Shown in pieces: positions 1-8,172 of a stretch of DNA of 64,000 nt (position 1 is the stretch's first letter; every line of letters starts with the position of its first letter). The notes beneath the pieces are model-generated. The model was not told the origin of the DNA and did no database searches. It saw nothing but the letters and a program-made list of their open reading frames with translations. Made by a program: the position numbers and the translations under genes. Source of the stretch: Paenibacillus piri (lineage in GTDB: Bacteria; Bacillota; Bacilli; Paenibacillales; NBRC-103111); contig NZ_SMRT01000001.1 of NCBI RefSeq assembly GCF_004354045.1, positions 124,001 to 188,000 of the forward strand, in the 5' to 3' direction.

Positions 1-946
1 CATAGGTGTCTTCAACAAGTTTACGCGCCTCGTCCGGACGGGAAGCTCTGAACAGCCGGTCGGCCAATTGTTCGACAAGCTCCAAATTCGTTAATTGTGC
101 TAATTGATCGTGGATGTCGTGCAGGCTTTCCCCGAAATGCGCGGCCATATATTTGCGGATAAGCTCAATCATGCCCTCCAGTCTGCCCTCGATCTTGCCC
201 TCGATCTTGCCCTTTAGCTTACCCGCCAGCTCGGCGTCTTCTTCCCAGGCCGTCTTCAATTCCATGATCCGTTCCTCCTCCCTCGGGTGCAATAACGTTA
301 TTTCTTTATGCAGCTGTCGCTTTTCCGCTTCGTTCAAAATAAGATAGGTATCGAAAAAACAGGCGATTAAATGTATTTTGGCCGGATCAAGCTCCAGCCG
401 GATCAGCATGCGGAGAAACTCCTTTTTCACCTGCACTCGCTCATCTTCATTATATCCCATTTTACTTAAAAGCGCAGCGGCAACGGGGTTTTCCTGCTTG
501 ATATAATCACGCCAGTTGTTTTTACGCAGCTCCACGGTTTTAAACTGAAAGTCCAACACACGCATAAAGGGAAACTCAAGCCGGAACGCATCCGGTTCCT
601 CCTTCGCGGCATCGTAGCTGAATACGGCGATCGGCAAAATGCGGCAGCGGTATTTTTCAAACAGGCGGCTGAAATAAACAAACATCCGCTCGGCAAATGC
701 GGTCTGATAGTAGGCTTGCGCTTCAAGATGAACGATGATCAAGGCCGGCTGCTCCTTCAGCCTGGTTTCGATCAACATATCGACTCGGCGCTTCTCCCCT
801 TCGACGATGTCGGTGAAAACTTCCTCTGACAGGAAAACGACATGATTGAAATCGATGGCTTCATAAATTTGCGGAAAAAAGAGCGCCATGAATTCATCGA
901 AAAAAGTATGTATCAACTCCTTGAACAACCGGTCGTGATCGATCAA
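1..946 (-). CDS. Rpn-like PD-(D/E)XK nuclease / putative transposase, C-terminus cut by window edge
   Basis: A minus-strand frame is open from a TTG at 946 to the window edge, at least 315 codons. The N-terminus (LIDHDRLFKELIHTFF) is the typical opening of the Rpn/YhgA-like family of recombination-promoting nucleases. The PD-(D/E)XK core is visible as RRVDMLIE followed about 15 residues later by VHLEAQ (acidic residue, then E-x-Q). The C-terminal half is helical and contains a short tandem repeat, KGKIEGKIEGRLEG, common as a coiled stalk in this family. I chose TTG 946 because GGGGG lies about 6 nt upstream and no ATG is in frame between it and the promoter at 989-1016. Family members act on DNA; the cellular role of this one is unknown. 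Confidence 0.75.
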   Translation of the reverse strand, partial: MIDHDRLFKELIHTFFDEFMALFFPQIYEAIDFNHVVFLSEEVFTDIVEGEKRRVDMLIETRLKEQPALIIVHLEAQAYYQTAFAERMFVYFSRLFEKYRCRILPIAVFSYDAAKEEPDAFRLEFPFMRVLDFQFKTVELRKNNWRDYIKQENPVAAALLSKMGYNEDERVQVKKEFLRMLIRLELDPAKIHLIACFFDTYLILNEAEKRQLHKEITLLHPREEERIMELKTAWEEDAELAGKLKGKIEGKIEGRLEGMIELIRKYMAAHFGESLHDIHDQLAQLTNLELVEQLADRLFRASRPDEARKLVEDTY

Positions 947-988
947 ATAGGGACCCCCATTCCAGCTTAAAAGTGGGTGCTTTTCCTT

Positions 989-1016
989 ATTATACCAAAC
1001 ATATGTTCGGTGTAAA
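989..1016 (-). promoter_or_regulatory. Promoter of the Rpn-like nuclease gene with a palindrome in its spacer
   Basis: On the minus strand TTTACA (1011-1016) is followed after 16 bp by a perfect TATAAT (989-994). The spacer carries the near-palindrome ACCGAACATATGTTTGGT (994-1011 region; core AACATATGTT is perfect), a plausible repressor site. Start of transcription would be near 982, leaving a leader of about 36 nt before the TTG start. Confidence 0.6.
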
Positions 1017-1214
1017 GTGGAAGTTTTTGGCGACTGGTACGGGAATGGAGGGCATAACAATATAAAGGCATTTGAGCAGCGGGTAGGGAAGTGTATGGCA
1101 ACAAGAGGGGGCGAACGGTAGGGAAACGGACTCATGACCACAGGAGGGGCTCAAACGTTAGGAAGCGGATGCCGACAAGACAGCATGAACAGCGGGACAA
1201 GGAATATTCAAGGT

Positions 1215-1257
1215 GAAAAAAGCAGAACGCCCAACCCCGGCAAATGCGGGATTGGGC
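1215..1257 (-). terminator. Intrinsic terminator of the GerMN/amidase operon
   Basis: Minus-strand stem GCCCAATCCCG with loop and GGGGTTGGGC (one G-T pair), followed within 10 nt by TTTTTT. It lies about 90 bp past the stop of the GerMN gene. Confidence 0.75.
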
Positions 1258-1342
1258 ATACAAGCGGCGGGACAGCGGTTTCGCTGAAGAGCGATGACGG
1301 ACGGGAAGGAAAATGCCTGCTGTCCTTCCTCCCCGGCTTCCG

Positions 1343-1915
1343 TTACGGCTGTTCCCGTTTGATCGGATGCGGCAAATCCATGTGGCCCATGAGCGATTCG
1401 GCAGGCTTGCCGTCCACTAAAATATCGATGGCGTCCACTTCCTTAAACTGAAACAAAGTTTGCCGAATGGCATCCAGCAGCATTTTTTCGCCTGGGGCTC
1501 CAAGGCGGCCTTCCCCGGATACAGTCAAGTCCACGTTCAGCTTCTTATCCTTCAGCTCGGCCGATTTAAAGCCGAGAGCTCCGGCGAGAGGAACGAGCTT
1601 GCCGTCCTGCGGGACGTTTTTCAGCGCCTGGAGGGCGGCCATGTACTTGTCCTTTTCATCTTTGTAAGAGATGGTAACCTCTTTCTCCACAAGCTTCGTT
1701 GCCTGCTCGTCGCCAAAGTAAGCTTTAATCGGCAGCGATACGGCTTCCTTCTCGGCAGGCGGCTTTTGATCGGGGGGAGCCGTTTGGCCCCCGTTTGCCG
1801 GAGGTGTCGAGCCTTGGGAGGCAGGACCGCTGTCGGTCGGTTTTTGGCCGCAGCCGGACAAGGCGAGAGCGACCACGCCGATAATAATTAAACTGCGAAT
1901 GGTATGCTTATGCAT
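1343..1915 (-). CDS. GerMN-domain lipoprotein
   Basis: 190-residue exported lipoprotein: a basic N-terminus and hydrophobic stretch end in the lipobox LSGC (Cys about residue 22), followed by a Pro/Gly/Gln-rich linker of about 40 residues and a C-terminal domain of about 110 residues matching the GerMN fold (VSLPIKAYFGD, the LVPLAGALGFKSAELK segment and the final VDAIDILVDGKPAE strand). GerMN domains occur in sporulation and spore-germination proteins such as GerM and in cell-envelope proteins. AAGGTGGTG lies upstream of ATG 1915. It is 23 bp downstream of the amidase gene, so both probably form one transcript concerned with the cell wall or spore cortex. Confidence 0.85.
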   Translation of the reverse strand: MHKHTIRSLIIIGVVALALSGCGQKPTDSGPASQGSTPPANGGQTAPPDQKPPAEKEAVSLPIKAYFGDEQATKLVEKEVTISYKDEKDKYMAALQALKNVPQDGKLVPLAGALGFKSAELKDKKLNVDLTVSGEGRLGAPGEKMLLDAIRQTLFQFKEVDAIDILVDGKPAESLMGHMDLPHPIKREQP

Positions 1916-1938
1916 CGAAACACCACCTTTTTTCTGTC

Positions 1939-3360
1939 TTACTGAATATGAAGCTGCTCTTTGATTCCAGCCACGATTGCAGCGGCAACCTTGTTCTGGA
2001 ATGCGTCGTCAAACATGGATGCGGTATCCAGCGGATTGGACAGGTACCCCACTTCCAGCAGCACAGCAGGCATATTTGTTATTTTTACCACGCGGAAAGG
2101 CTGTTGACGCACCCCACGGTCCGGAAGCCCGGTCGCACCCGCAACATGCTTATGCATGATTTGGGCAAAATCAACGCTGTCCGATTTGTAGTAATACGTC
2201 TCCGTTCCTGTAGACGTCGATAAGTAGCTGTTGCCGTGGATGGATACGAAAACATTGGCGTTTCGATCGTTTGCAAACTGGGCACGATCATCCAACGGTA
2301 CGAAGGTGTCGTCATTTCGCGTCAGGTAAGGTTGGATTTGCGGTTCTTGCTGGAGCAGGTTGTACACTTTCAGCCCCATCATCAGATTGAATTCTTTTTC
2401 GCTTCTGCCGTTGACGGCTTTGGCGCCAGGATCTTGATCTCCGTGTCCGGGATCGATGACAACCTTGTAGGTGCCTTTCTTGAAAATACCGGCAAGCGAG
2501 GCGGCGTTCAGCCCGGGCTCCCACATCAGGTCAACCGGTTCCTTCATATCGAGCACAATCCGGACGGTCGACGGATTCGTATTAAACAAGGAATACCGGA
2601 CATTCGTGACATATACATTATTGGATACAGTTTCTCCACTTTTCGCGGCCTCATTCTTATACAGCGAAGGATCCAGCACGGCATTGGGAATATCGACTAC
2701 AATCCGTTCCGGTGCGCGCAGAGGAAACACGTTCGGCTTTAATTCTCCCGCGTCGGCCGTGATGACCAATCGCTCGGCGGTCATATCGATCTTGTTAATG
2801 ACCGGCAGAGGCTTCCCGTTGACATCCGCAGCAGGTCCGTTCGCAGGCGGCTTGTCCGACGGATTTCCGGCTTGTCCAGGCGTCGTCGTTACCTCTCCGG
2901 GATCTGCGGCAGGCTTCGCCGTCAAATAAACGGCGCGCTGCACATCGTTCCAATTCACTTCGATGCCCATATTTTCGGCAATAAACCGGACCGGCAGCAG
3001 CGTGTTGCCTTCGATCAGCAGCGGCGCGGCGTCCAGCTTGTTCAAGACTCCGTTCACATTGGCCGACAGCTGGTCGATTACCATCTCGATGCTCATGGCG
3101 TCTTTGGTGATCGTTACTTGTTGCGCGGCTTGACTCCATGTGACCTTGCAGCCGAGCTCCTCGGCAATAATTCGGACGGGAACCATGGTCACATCTTTAA
3201 TGATCCGGGGGGCGACCTCCGGTTTTAATTGTTTTCCATTTAAAAATAAAGGCACGCCGGCCGCAGCAGCTTGGGGATTTGCGAATGCCAGGGCGGGTAC
3301 CATAAAGACTATGAGCAGCAGCGATAATAGTGCGGATCTCCATATCAATCTTAACTTCAT
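1939..3360 (-). CDS. N-acetylmuramoyl-L-alanine amidase with copper-amine-oxidase-like and AMIN domains
   Basis: 473-residue secreted wall hydrolase. Order of domains: signal peptide (about 1-30, ending ALAFA), a stalk domain of the copper amine oxidase N-terminal type (about 35-150, with two repeats of the VPVRIIAEELG / LPVRFIAENMG motif), a Pro/Gly/Asp-rich linker, an AMIN domain (about 185-285) that targets peptidoglycan, and an Amidase_3 domain (about 295-470). The zinc ligands and catalytic residue are all present: His in VIDPGHGD (about 304), Glu in SEKEFN (about 320), His in VSIHGNS (about 373), and Glu in LLEVGYLS (about 434). It cleaves the amide bond between MurNAc and the stem peptide. 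GAGGTGA precedes ATG 3360. Confidence 0.93.
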   Translation of the reverse strand: MKLRLIWRSALLSLLLIVFMVPALAFANPQAAAAGVPLFLNGKQLKPEVAPRIIKDVTMVPVRIIAEELGCKVTWSQAAQQVTITKDAMSIEMVIDQLSANVNGVLNKLDAAPLLIEGNTLLPVRFIAENMGIEVNWNDVQRAVYLTAKPAADPGEVTTTPGQAGNPSDKPPANGPAADVNGKPLPVINKIDMTAERLVITADAGELKPNVFPLRAPERIVVDIPNAVLDPSLYKNEAAKSGETVSNNVYVTNVRYSLFNTNPSTVRIVLDMKEPVDLMWEPGLNAASLAGIFKKGTYKVVIDPGHGDQDPGAKAVNGRSEKEFNLMMGLKVYNLLQQEPQIQPYLTRNDDTFVPLDDRAQFANDRNANVFVSIHGNSYLSTSTGTETYYYKSDSVDFAQIMHKHVAGATGLPDRGVRQQPFRVVKITNMPAVLLEVGYLSNPLDTASMFDDAFQNKVAAAIVAGIKEQLHIQ

Positions 3361-3842
3361 CGTTCACCTCTAAGCAGTAATCATTGTGATGCAATCCTTA
3401 TGAACAATTAGCTTCTACCAACGACATGCGGCATGCAATTCCGCGTTTGCTCAGTTGCAAAGAAAGGATAAGTTTTTATGCTTGCTTCGCATAACCTAGA
3501 CAACGCGCTCGTCCCTAAGGACGACGAAGCCGTTTATACCTGGCTTTTTGATGACATTTTTGACAGCATCACTCTCCTTTTTTCAACAACGTTCCAAATA
3601 GTTAGACTCCGGTTCAGTCAAAATGTTGCATTTTTCCAATACATTTTTGTCCAACGTGTGAATGAGTTTCCACGATTTCGACACATTTCATTGTATTTAA
3701 GCGGATAAAAGATCAATTTATGGCGTTACCCGTTCCTGAATCATAGACAAGTTCGGTCGGTTCAGCGCTTAAACGCGAACTCGCAGCATAAGCATACATC
3801 GAAAAGTAGAAGGAAGTTATTTCCGGTTCATGGGTAAGGTTG
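3361..3842. other. Intergenic region between divergent operons
   Basis: No convincing gene. It contains one copy of a hairpin repeat at 3462-3537. The 76-codon frame at 3478-3708 begins inside that repeat and has no recognisable product or ribosome binding site. Confidence 0.55.
3462..3537. repeat. Dispersed hairpin element, copy A
   Basis: Starts GAAAGGATAAG and contains nested stems: GCTTCG (3484-3489) with CGAAGC (3525-3530), and inside it CGTCC (3510-3514) with GGACG (3519-3523). A related copy lies at 14163-14240, where the inner stem is CGTTC/GAACG, so both strands of the stem have changed together. Confidence 0.6.
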
Positions 3843-3901
3843 TATAATAAAGAAAGCACTTCTCAAATTTTCAAGAATACCAAGCAAAGAAAACGCTTAC
3901 G
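3843..3901 (+). promoter_or_regulatory. Likely promoter -10 and cre-like site before the SDR gene
   Basis: A perfect TATAAT lies at 3843-3848; the -35 is weak. At 3888-3901, downstream of the -10, is AGAAAACGCTTACG, close to the catabolite-control (CcpA) cre consensus TGWAANCGNTNWCA with mismatches only at the ends. This position would suit repression by carbon source. Inference from motif only. Confidence 0.4.
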
Positions 3902-3942
3902 AAGTCTGTTTCGCCAATACGAAACTTTTAGGAGGAGAGCCA

Positions 3943-4743
3943 ATGAACTTGGGATTAGCCGGTAAAATTGCTATTGTCACGGGGGCAAGCGCGGGAATCG
4001 GATTAGCCTGCTCCAAAGGGCTGTTCGAGGAGGGAGCTTCCGTCGTCATGGTGGCGCGCGATCCCGACCGCATGCAGCAGGCTGCAGCAGCGATTGTTCA
4101 GGGGCACCCTGCAGGAGAGGAGAATCGCATCGTGACGGTGAATGGCGACATGCGCGAGCCGGAAACGGCGAAGCGTACGGTTTCCGCTGCGCTGGAACGT
4201 TTTGGACGGATTGATATTTTAATTAACAACGCCGGAGCGGCGAAGGCCGGCTCGTTTTTCGAGATGCCCGAGGAGGAGTTTGTGGAAACCTGGAATTTGA
4301 AGCTGCTCGGCTACATCCGGATGGTGAAGGAAGCGGCGCCGCTTATGATCAAGCAAGGGGACGGACGTATCGTCAACATCGTCGGCGGAGCCGGACGTAC
4401 GCCCAGCGCAGCGTTCCTTACCGGCAGCACCGCCAATGCGGCGCTGCTTAATTTTACAAGAGGGATTTCCAAGGAATTGGCCAAATCCAACGTAAGAATT
4501 AACGCGATTTCGCCGGGCACGACGGCTACGGAGAGGGCGGAACGGTTGGCGGAGCAGCAGGCGGCGGCCAAAGGGATTACCGTCGACGCCCAGAAGGCGG
4601 AGATCAGCGCGTCCATTCCGCTCGGACATAGGGTGGATCCGTCCGAAATCGCAGCGATGGCGCTGCTGCTCGTCTCCGACCGCATTCCGTCGATAACGGG
4701 TACGGAGATCGTAATCGACGGCGGGCAGCAGCCGGGCGTGTAG
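3943..4743 (+). CDS. SDR-family protein with a degenerate active site
   Basis: 266-residue Rossmann-fold protein of the classical short-chain dehydrogenase family. The NAD(P)-binding motif TGASAGIG (residues 11-18) and the structural NNAG motif are intact, and the C-terminus (IPSITGTEIVIDGGQQPGV) is FabG-like. The catalytic Ser-Tyr-Lys is not there: the Ser position reads VGGAG (Gly148), and the usual YSASK reads GSTAN (Gly161 and Asn165). It may therefore be a non-classical SDR subgroup with another chemistry or a binding role. GGAGGAGAG precedes ATG 3943. It is followed 82 bp later by an oxidoreductase on the same strand, so the two are probably co-transcribed. Substrate unknown. Confidence 0.85.
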   Translation: MNLGLAGKIAIVTGASAGIGLACSKGLFEEGASVVMVARDPDRMQQAAAAIVQGHPAGEENRIVTVNGDMREPETAKRTVSAALERFGRIDILINNAGAAKAGSFFEMPEEEFVETWNLKLLGYIRMVKEAAPLMIKQGDGRIVNIVGGAGRTPSAAFLTGSTANAALLNFTRGISKELAKSNVRINAISPGTTATERAERLAEQQAAAKGITVDAQKAEISASIPLGHRVDPSEIAAMALLLVSDRIPSITGTEIVIDGGQQPGV

Positions 4744-4825
4744 CGAAAAAGGAGCGCGTCCGCCTTGTTCGCGGGCTTCACAGCCGGACGAAACCGGCAA
4801 AGGCAATGAATGAGGAGAGTGAATC

Positions 4826-5917
4826 ATGATGAGTAAGCCTATGCAATTTAGTATTATCGGCGGCGGCGGGTTCCGCTCGGCGTTTTTTCTTAGAATCGCG
4901 CAGGCGCTGCCCGATCGCTTTCAGGTATCCGGCATGGTCGTTCGGGACGAGGAGGCAGGTAGGGAGCTGGAACGGACATGGAATGTGTCCACCTACCGCA
5001 CACTCGACAGCATGCTGGAGCGGGAGCGGCCGGACTTCGTCGTCGTGTCGGTCAAAGCGGCGGCATGCCCGGGATATTTGTTCGAGCTCGCGGAAAGGGG
5101 GATCCCGACGCTTGCGGAGACGCCGCCCGCACCCGATTTGGAAGGGCTGCTGGCGCTTCATGAGCTGACCCGGCGAGGCGCCAGGATCCAGGTGGCGGAG
5201 CAGTATCATTTTCAGCCTGTGCATGCGGCGCAGCTGGCGATGATTGATGGCGGCATGATCGGCGAGGTCACCCAGGCAACGGTTTCCGTCTCCCACGGAT
5301 ATCATGGGATGAATATGATCCGGAAGCTGCTGGGCGTCGGATTCGAGGAAGCGAAAATTCGCGCGATGCGGTTCGAATCGCCCTGGGTGTCGGGACCTAA
5401 CCGGCAAGGCCCGCCCGTCGAAGAAAAAATCGTCACGTCGAAGCGGGAAATCGGCTGGGTCGACTTCGGCGAAAAATTGGGCATTTACGACTTTACGAGC
5501 GACCAGCATCGCTCCTGGATCCGGTCGAATCACATTTCGGCCCGCGGCGTGCGCGGCGAAATATTCGATGACCATGTAAAAATGCTGGCCGACTTTGCGA
5601 CGCCGGTGCAGTTGGATATAAAACGGATCAACCGCGGCGAGAACGGCAATCTGGAAGGCCATTTTCTCCGCGGCATCATGGCGGGGGAACGATGGATGTA
5701 CGACAATCCGTTTACCCCGGCGCGGCTGTTTGATGATGAGATCGCGATTGCCACGTCATTAAGCAAGATGGGCGAGTATGCGGCGGGCGGTCCCGGATTT
5801 TACGGGCTGCCTGACGCTTCCCAGGATCACTACCTCGGCCTGCTGCTTGCGCAGGCAATCGAAACGGGCGAAACCGTAACGGCCGTCCGGCAGCCTTGGA
5901 GCGAGCTCCAAGCATAG
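4826..5917 (+). CDS. Gfo/Idh/MocA-family oxidoreductase
   Basis: 363 residues. N-terminal Rossmann domain starts FSIIGGGGFRSAFF, followed by the typical fold: LDSMLERERPDFVVVSV, then an ETPPAP segment where most relatives have EKP. The absence of that Lys, which usually takes part in catalysis, is notable. The C-terminal half carries the family's alpha/beta domain (EQYHFQPVHAAQ). Relatives oxidise or reduce sugars, inositols and other polyols with NAD(P). GGAGAG lies upstream of ATG 4826; a second in-frame ATG follows at 4829. Co-directional with the SDR gene and ended by a strong terminator at 5977, it probably shares a pathway with the SDR protein, perhaps sugar or polyol conversion. Confidence 0.88.
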   Translation: MMSKPMQFSIIGGGGFRSAFFLRIAQALPDRFQVSGMVVRDEEAGRELERTWNVSTYRTLDSMLERERPDFVVVSVKAAACPGYLFELAERGIPTLAETPPAPDLEGLLALHELTRRGARIQVAEQYHFQPVHAAQLAMIDGGMIGEVTQATVSVSHGYHGMNMIRKLLGVGFEEAKIRAMRFESPWVSGPNRQGPPVEEKIVTSKREIGWVDFGEKLGIYDFTSDQHRSWIRSNHISARGVRGEIFDDHVKMLADFATPVQLDIKRINRGENGNLEGHFLRGIMAGERWMYDNPFTPARLFDDEIAIATSLSKMGEYAAGGPGFYGLPDASQDHYLGLLLAQAIETGETVTAVRQPWSELQA

Positions 5918-5976
5918 CGGACAAGGCCATTGCCCATTGCGGTGCAGCCGCATGGCAAGGGCGCCGCCTAACGTGA

Positions 5977-6019
5977 AGAACCGTTCAAGTCACGAATGTG
6001 ACGGCGACGGTTCTTTTTT
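5977..6019 (+). terminator. Intrinsic terminator after the Gfo/Idh/MocA gene
   Basis: Stem AGAACCGT / ACGGTTCT with an inner GTCAC/GTGAC stem, followed by a run of T (6014-6020). Confidence 0.88.
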
Positions 6020-6105
6020 TCAATTGAAAAGGAAGTTCCGCACATTACTCTGCCGATCTTGACCTTCGGACGCAAACCTTTTCCGTCAGGTGACTCAGAA
6101 AGCTA

Positions 6106-6134
6106 TTGACATATCGCCTTCCTCTAATTATTGT
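6106..6134 (+). promoter_or_regulatory. Promoter of the carbamoyltransferase/transglutaminase-like pair
   Basis: Perfect -35 TTGACA (6106-6111), 17 bp spacer, -10 TATTGT (6129-6134). Transcription would begin near 6141, about 40 nt before the TTG start chosen at 6181. Confidence 0.55.
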
Positions 6135-6180
6135 ATTTATATTCATTTAAATGAATAAAAATACAAAAGAGGTGAGAGGC

Positions 6181-7119
6181 TTGAATCATGTGCTGTCTTT
6201 AAAAGAACTCGACAAGGAGACTCTATACTCAATTATCCGTAAAGGCATCGAGATTAAACGAAACCCGGAGCATTATTACCATGCTTGCGAAAGACGCGGT
6301 CTGCTCATGCTGTTTCAAAAAACGTCCACCCGCACTTATTTATCCTTCCAGTCGGGGATGCATCAGATGGGCGGTTACGCGGTACCGATGGATTGGGAAG
6401 CCAGCAATTTCAGCATTTCGCCGATCCGCTACGAGGTGCAATATGCGTCAAGAAACTGCGATGTCATTATGGCCCGGTTAAAGAAGCATTCGGATTTGCT
6501 GGAATTGGCTCAATATTCGCAGGTTCCGGTTATTAACGGCTGCTGCGATAAATACCATCCGTGCCAGGCATTGGCCGATCTTATGACGATATATGAGGTG
6601 CGCGGGACATTCGCGGGCGTGACGCTGGCTTATGTCGGCATTCATAACAATGTGGCCAATTCGCTGATTGCGGGCTGCATGACACTGGGCGTGAAGCTGC
6701 TGCTCGTAACCCCGATCGTGAACGAAGCTTCATGGGATGAGGAGCTGATGCAGGCCGCCTCCCGCAGCGGCTGGATCGGGCATGCGGACAGCTTGGCGGA
6801 CGTTGCTTCAAAAGCGGATTTTATTTATACGGATACGTGGGTGGATATGGAATTTTTCAACGATCCTCAGTATGAGGAGGAGAAAAACCGGCGGCTGCGG
6901 ACGATGCTGCCCTTCCAGCTGAACAGGCGGGAGCTGCAGGGCAATAAGCCTTACATTATGCATGATATGCCGATTCATCCAGGCTTCGAGATTGAGGAAG
7001 AACTGATTGAATCGGAGCAGTCCGTCATTTACGAGCAGGCCGAGAACCGCATGCACGTTCAGAAAAGCTTGTTGCTGCATTTGCTTCATGCCGTGAAGGG
7101 GGAGGGCAGCTATGATTGA
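6181..7119 (+). CDS. Ornithine/aspartate carbamoyltransferase-like protein, acceptor unknown
   Basis: 312 residues if translation starts at TTG 6181, which follows AGAGGTGAG (6168-6176); the in-frame ATG at 6151 would put that strong ribosome binding site inside the gene and has none itself. The carbamoyl-phosphate site is intact: STRT (about 48-51) and HPCQALADL (about 125). The acceptor-binding loops differ from ornithine carbamoyltransferase: DxWxSMG reads DTWVDME (about 217) and HCLP reads HDMP (about 260). So it probably carbamoylates an amine or acid other than ornithine. No other arginine-biosynthesis gene is adjacent. It overlaps the next gene by 8 bp, which implies translational coupling with a transglutaminase-like enzyme. 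Confidence 0.8.
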   Translation: MNHVLSLKELDKETLYSIIRKGIEIKRNPEHYYHACERRGLLMLFQKTSTRTYLSFQSGMHQMGGYAVPMDWEASNFSISPIRYEVQYASRNCDVIMARLKKHSDLLELAQYSQVPVINGCCDKYHPCQALADLMTIYEVRGTFAGVTLAYVGIHNNVANSLIAGCMTLGVKLLLVTPIVNEASWDEELMQAASRSGWIGHADSLADVASKADFIYTDTWVDMEFFNDPQYEEEKNRRLRTMLPFQLNRRELQGNKPYIMHDMPIHPGFEIEEELIESEQSVIYEQAENRMHVQKSLLLHLLHAVKGEGSYD

Positions 7120-7714
7120 ATCCGGCCATTTGAATGATTTTTTGCAAGAAACGGACGAGATGGATTATAGCCATCCGATGGTCAGGGCGAAGATCGGGCA
7201 GCTGCTTGACAAGTCGATTTCCGAAACGGCGTTGATCCGGACCGCTTATGAATTCGTACGGGATGAGATCGCGCATTCCTGGGATATTCAGAGCACGAGA
7301 GTGACCCGCAAAGCCTCGGAGGTATTGAACTTCGGGGAAGGCATCTGCTATGCGAAGGCCAATTTGTTGGCGGCTATGCTTCGCGGGATGGGGATTCCAA
7401 CGGGCTTCTGCTACCAGCGGCTAACGTTGGGCGATACACCCGAGACGGGCTATGGCGTGCACGCTTTAAATGCCGTTTACATGTCGAGCCGTCATAAATG
7501 GATACGTTTGGATGCGCGCGGCAATAAGGATGGAGTGGATGCGCAGTTTTCGATTATGGAGGAGAAGCTTGCTTTTCCGGTAAGAGCGCATTTCGGCGAA
7601 GTGGATTATCCGGGTATTTACCCGCTGCCGCATGTCAAAACGATAGAGGTACTGAAGGCGCATACCGACTGCCTCGACATGTATCTTTACCATTTGCCCG
7701 CGGAGATCGATTAG
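7112..7714 (+). CDS. Transglutaminase-like cysteine enzyme
   Basis: 200 residues with the transglutaminase-core catalytic triad in order: Cys in GEGICYAKANLLAAMLRG (about 78), His in YGVHALNAVY (about 116) and Asp in WIRLDARGNKDG (about 134). No signal peptide, so cytoplasmic. Bacterial members hydrolyse or form amide bonds; some serve in natural-product or peptide processing. The start overlaps the end of the carbamoyltransferase gene by 8 bp, so the two products are likely made together and may act on the same small molecule. No terminator is obvious before the T-box region. Substrate unknown. Confidence 0.82.
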   Translation: MIESGHLNDFLQETDEMDYSHPMVRAKIGQLLDKSISETALIRTAYEFVRDEIAHSWDIQSTRVTRKASEVLNFGEGICYAKANLLAAMLRGMGIPTGFCYQRLTLGDTPETGYGVHALNAVYMSSRHKWIRLDARGNKDGVDAQFSIMEEKLAFPVRAHFGEVDYPGIYPLPHVKTIEVLKAHTDCLDMYLYHLPAEID

Positions 7715-7842
7715 CTTGCAGCCAGGGAGTCGAAATGTGATGGGACTCGTGTCAAAGCGGTTTTAACGTGTCGGAAATTGCAACTGGCCCTGTTTGCGAT
7801 AAGGCGGGACCGGCCGGTCCGTCGCGCTGAGCTAATGCCCGG

Positions 7843-7871
7843 TTGACATTCGACGCGACTTGGTGTAAAAA
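7843..7871 (+). promoter_or_regulatory. Promoter of the ileS T-box leader
   Basis: TTGACA at 7843-7848, 17 bp spacer, TAAAAA at 7866-7871 as a weak -10. It lies directly upstream of the T-box leader. Confidence 0.5.
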
Positions 7872-7892
7872 TGTATTAACTGAATGCAATCA

Positions 7893-8172
7893 TCAAATTC
7901 ATTGACGAGAACGAGTACGCTAAACCCCTTGATCCCCAGAGAGTTGGCCCTGCGCTGAAAGCCGACGTTCAAGATTTGGCCGAATATCCTCTCCGAGAAG
8001 GAAGGCTGAAACGTTGAATTCGTGTAAGCCGCCCCGGGATCCCGCCGTTACAAGGGCCGCGTATGATGGTACGTAGTGGAGTGCCGTAAGATCGTCGTCA
8101 TGAGGGTCGTTACGGAATTAGGGTGGTATCGCGAGTCCAATCTCGTCCCTTACGGGGCGGGATTTTTTTGTT
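7893..8172 (+). ncRNA. T-box leader, isoleucine specific
   Basis: Hallmarks in order: GAACGAGTA at the 5' side of stem I (the AGTA of the specifier-loop bulge), AGAGAG and GCTGAAAGC of the stem I apical region, the specifier loop GAATATCC with ATC (Ile) at 7986-7988, and the T-box itself AGGGTGGTATCGCG (8119-8132), followed by a terminator hairpin. Uncharged tRNA-Ile would pair with the T-box sequence, form the antiterminator and allow ileS to be transcribed. The gene directly downstream, ileS, confirms the specificity. Confidence 0.93.
8141..8171 (+). terminator. Regulated terminator of the ileS T-box
   Basis: TCTCGTCCC pairs with GGGGCGGGA (two G-T pairs), followed by TTTTTTT. It overlaps the alternative antiterminator pairing of the T-box sequence. 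Confidence 0.88.

Larger units (their letters stand above)
947..1342. other. Intergenic region without a gene
   Basis: Apart from the promoter at 989-1016 and the terminator at 1228-1257 this stretch shows no convincing gene. An open frame at 1134-1451 runs antisense through the terminator and the GerMN gene and has no recognisable product. Confidence 0.6.

Noticed and set aside
3478-3708. 76-codon frame in the intergenic region
   Set aside because: Begins inside a dispersed hairpin repeat; no ribosome binding site.
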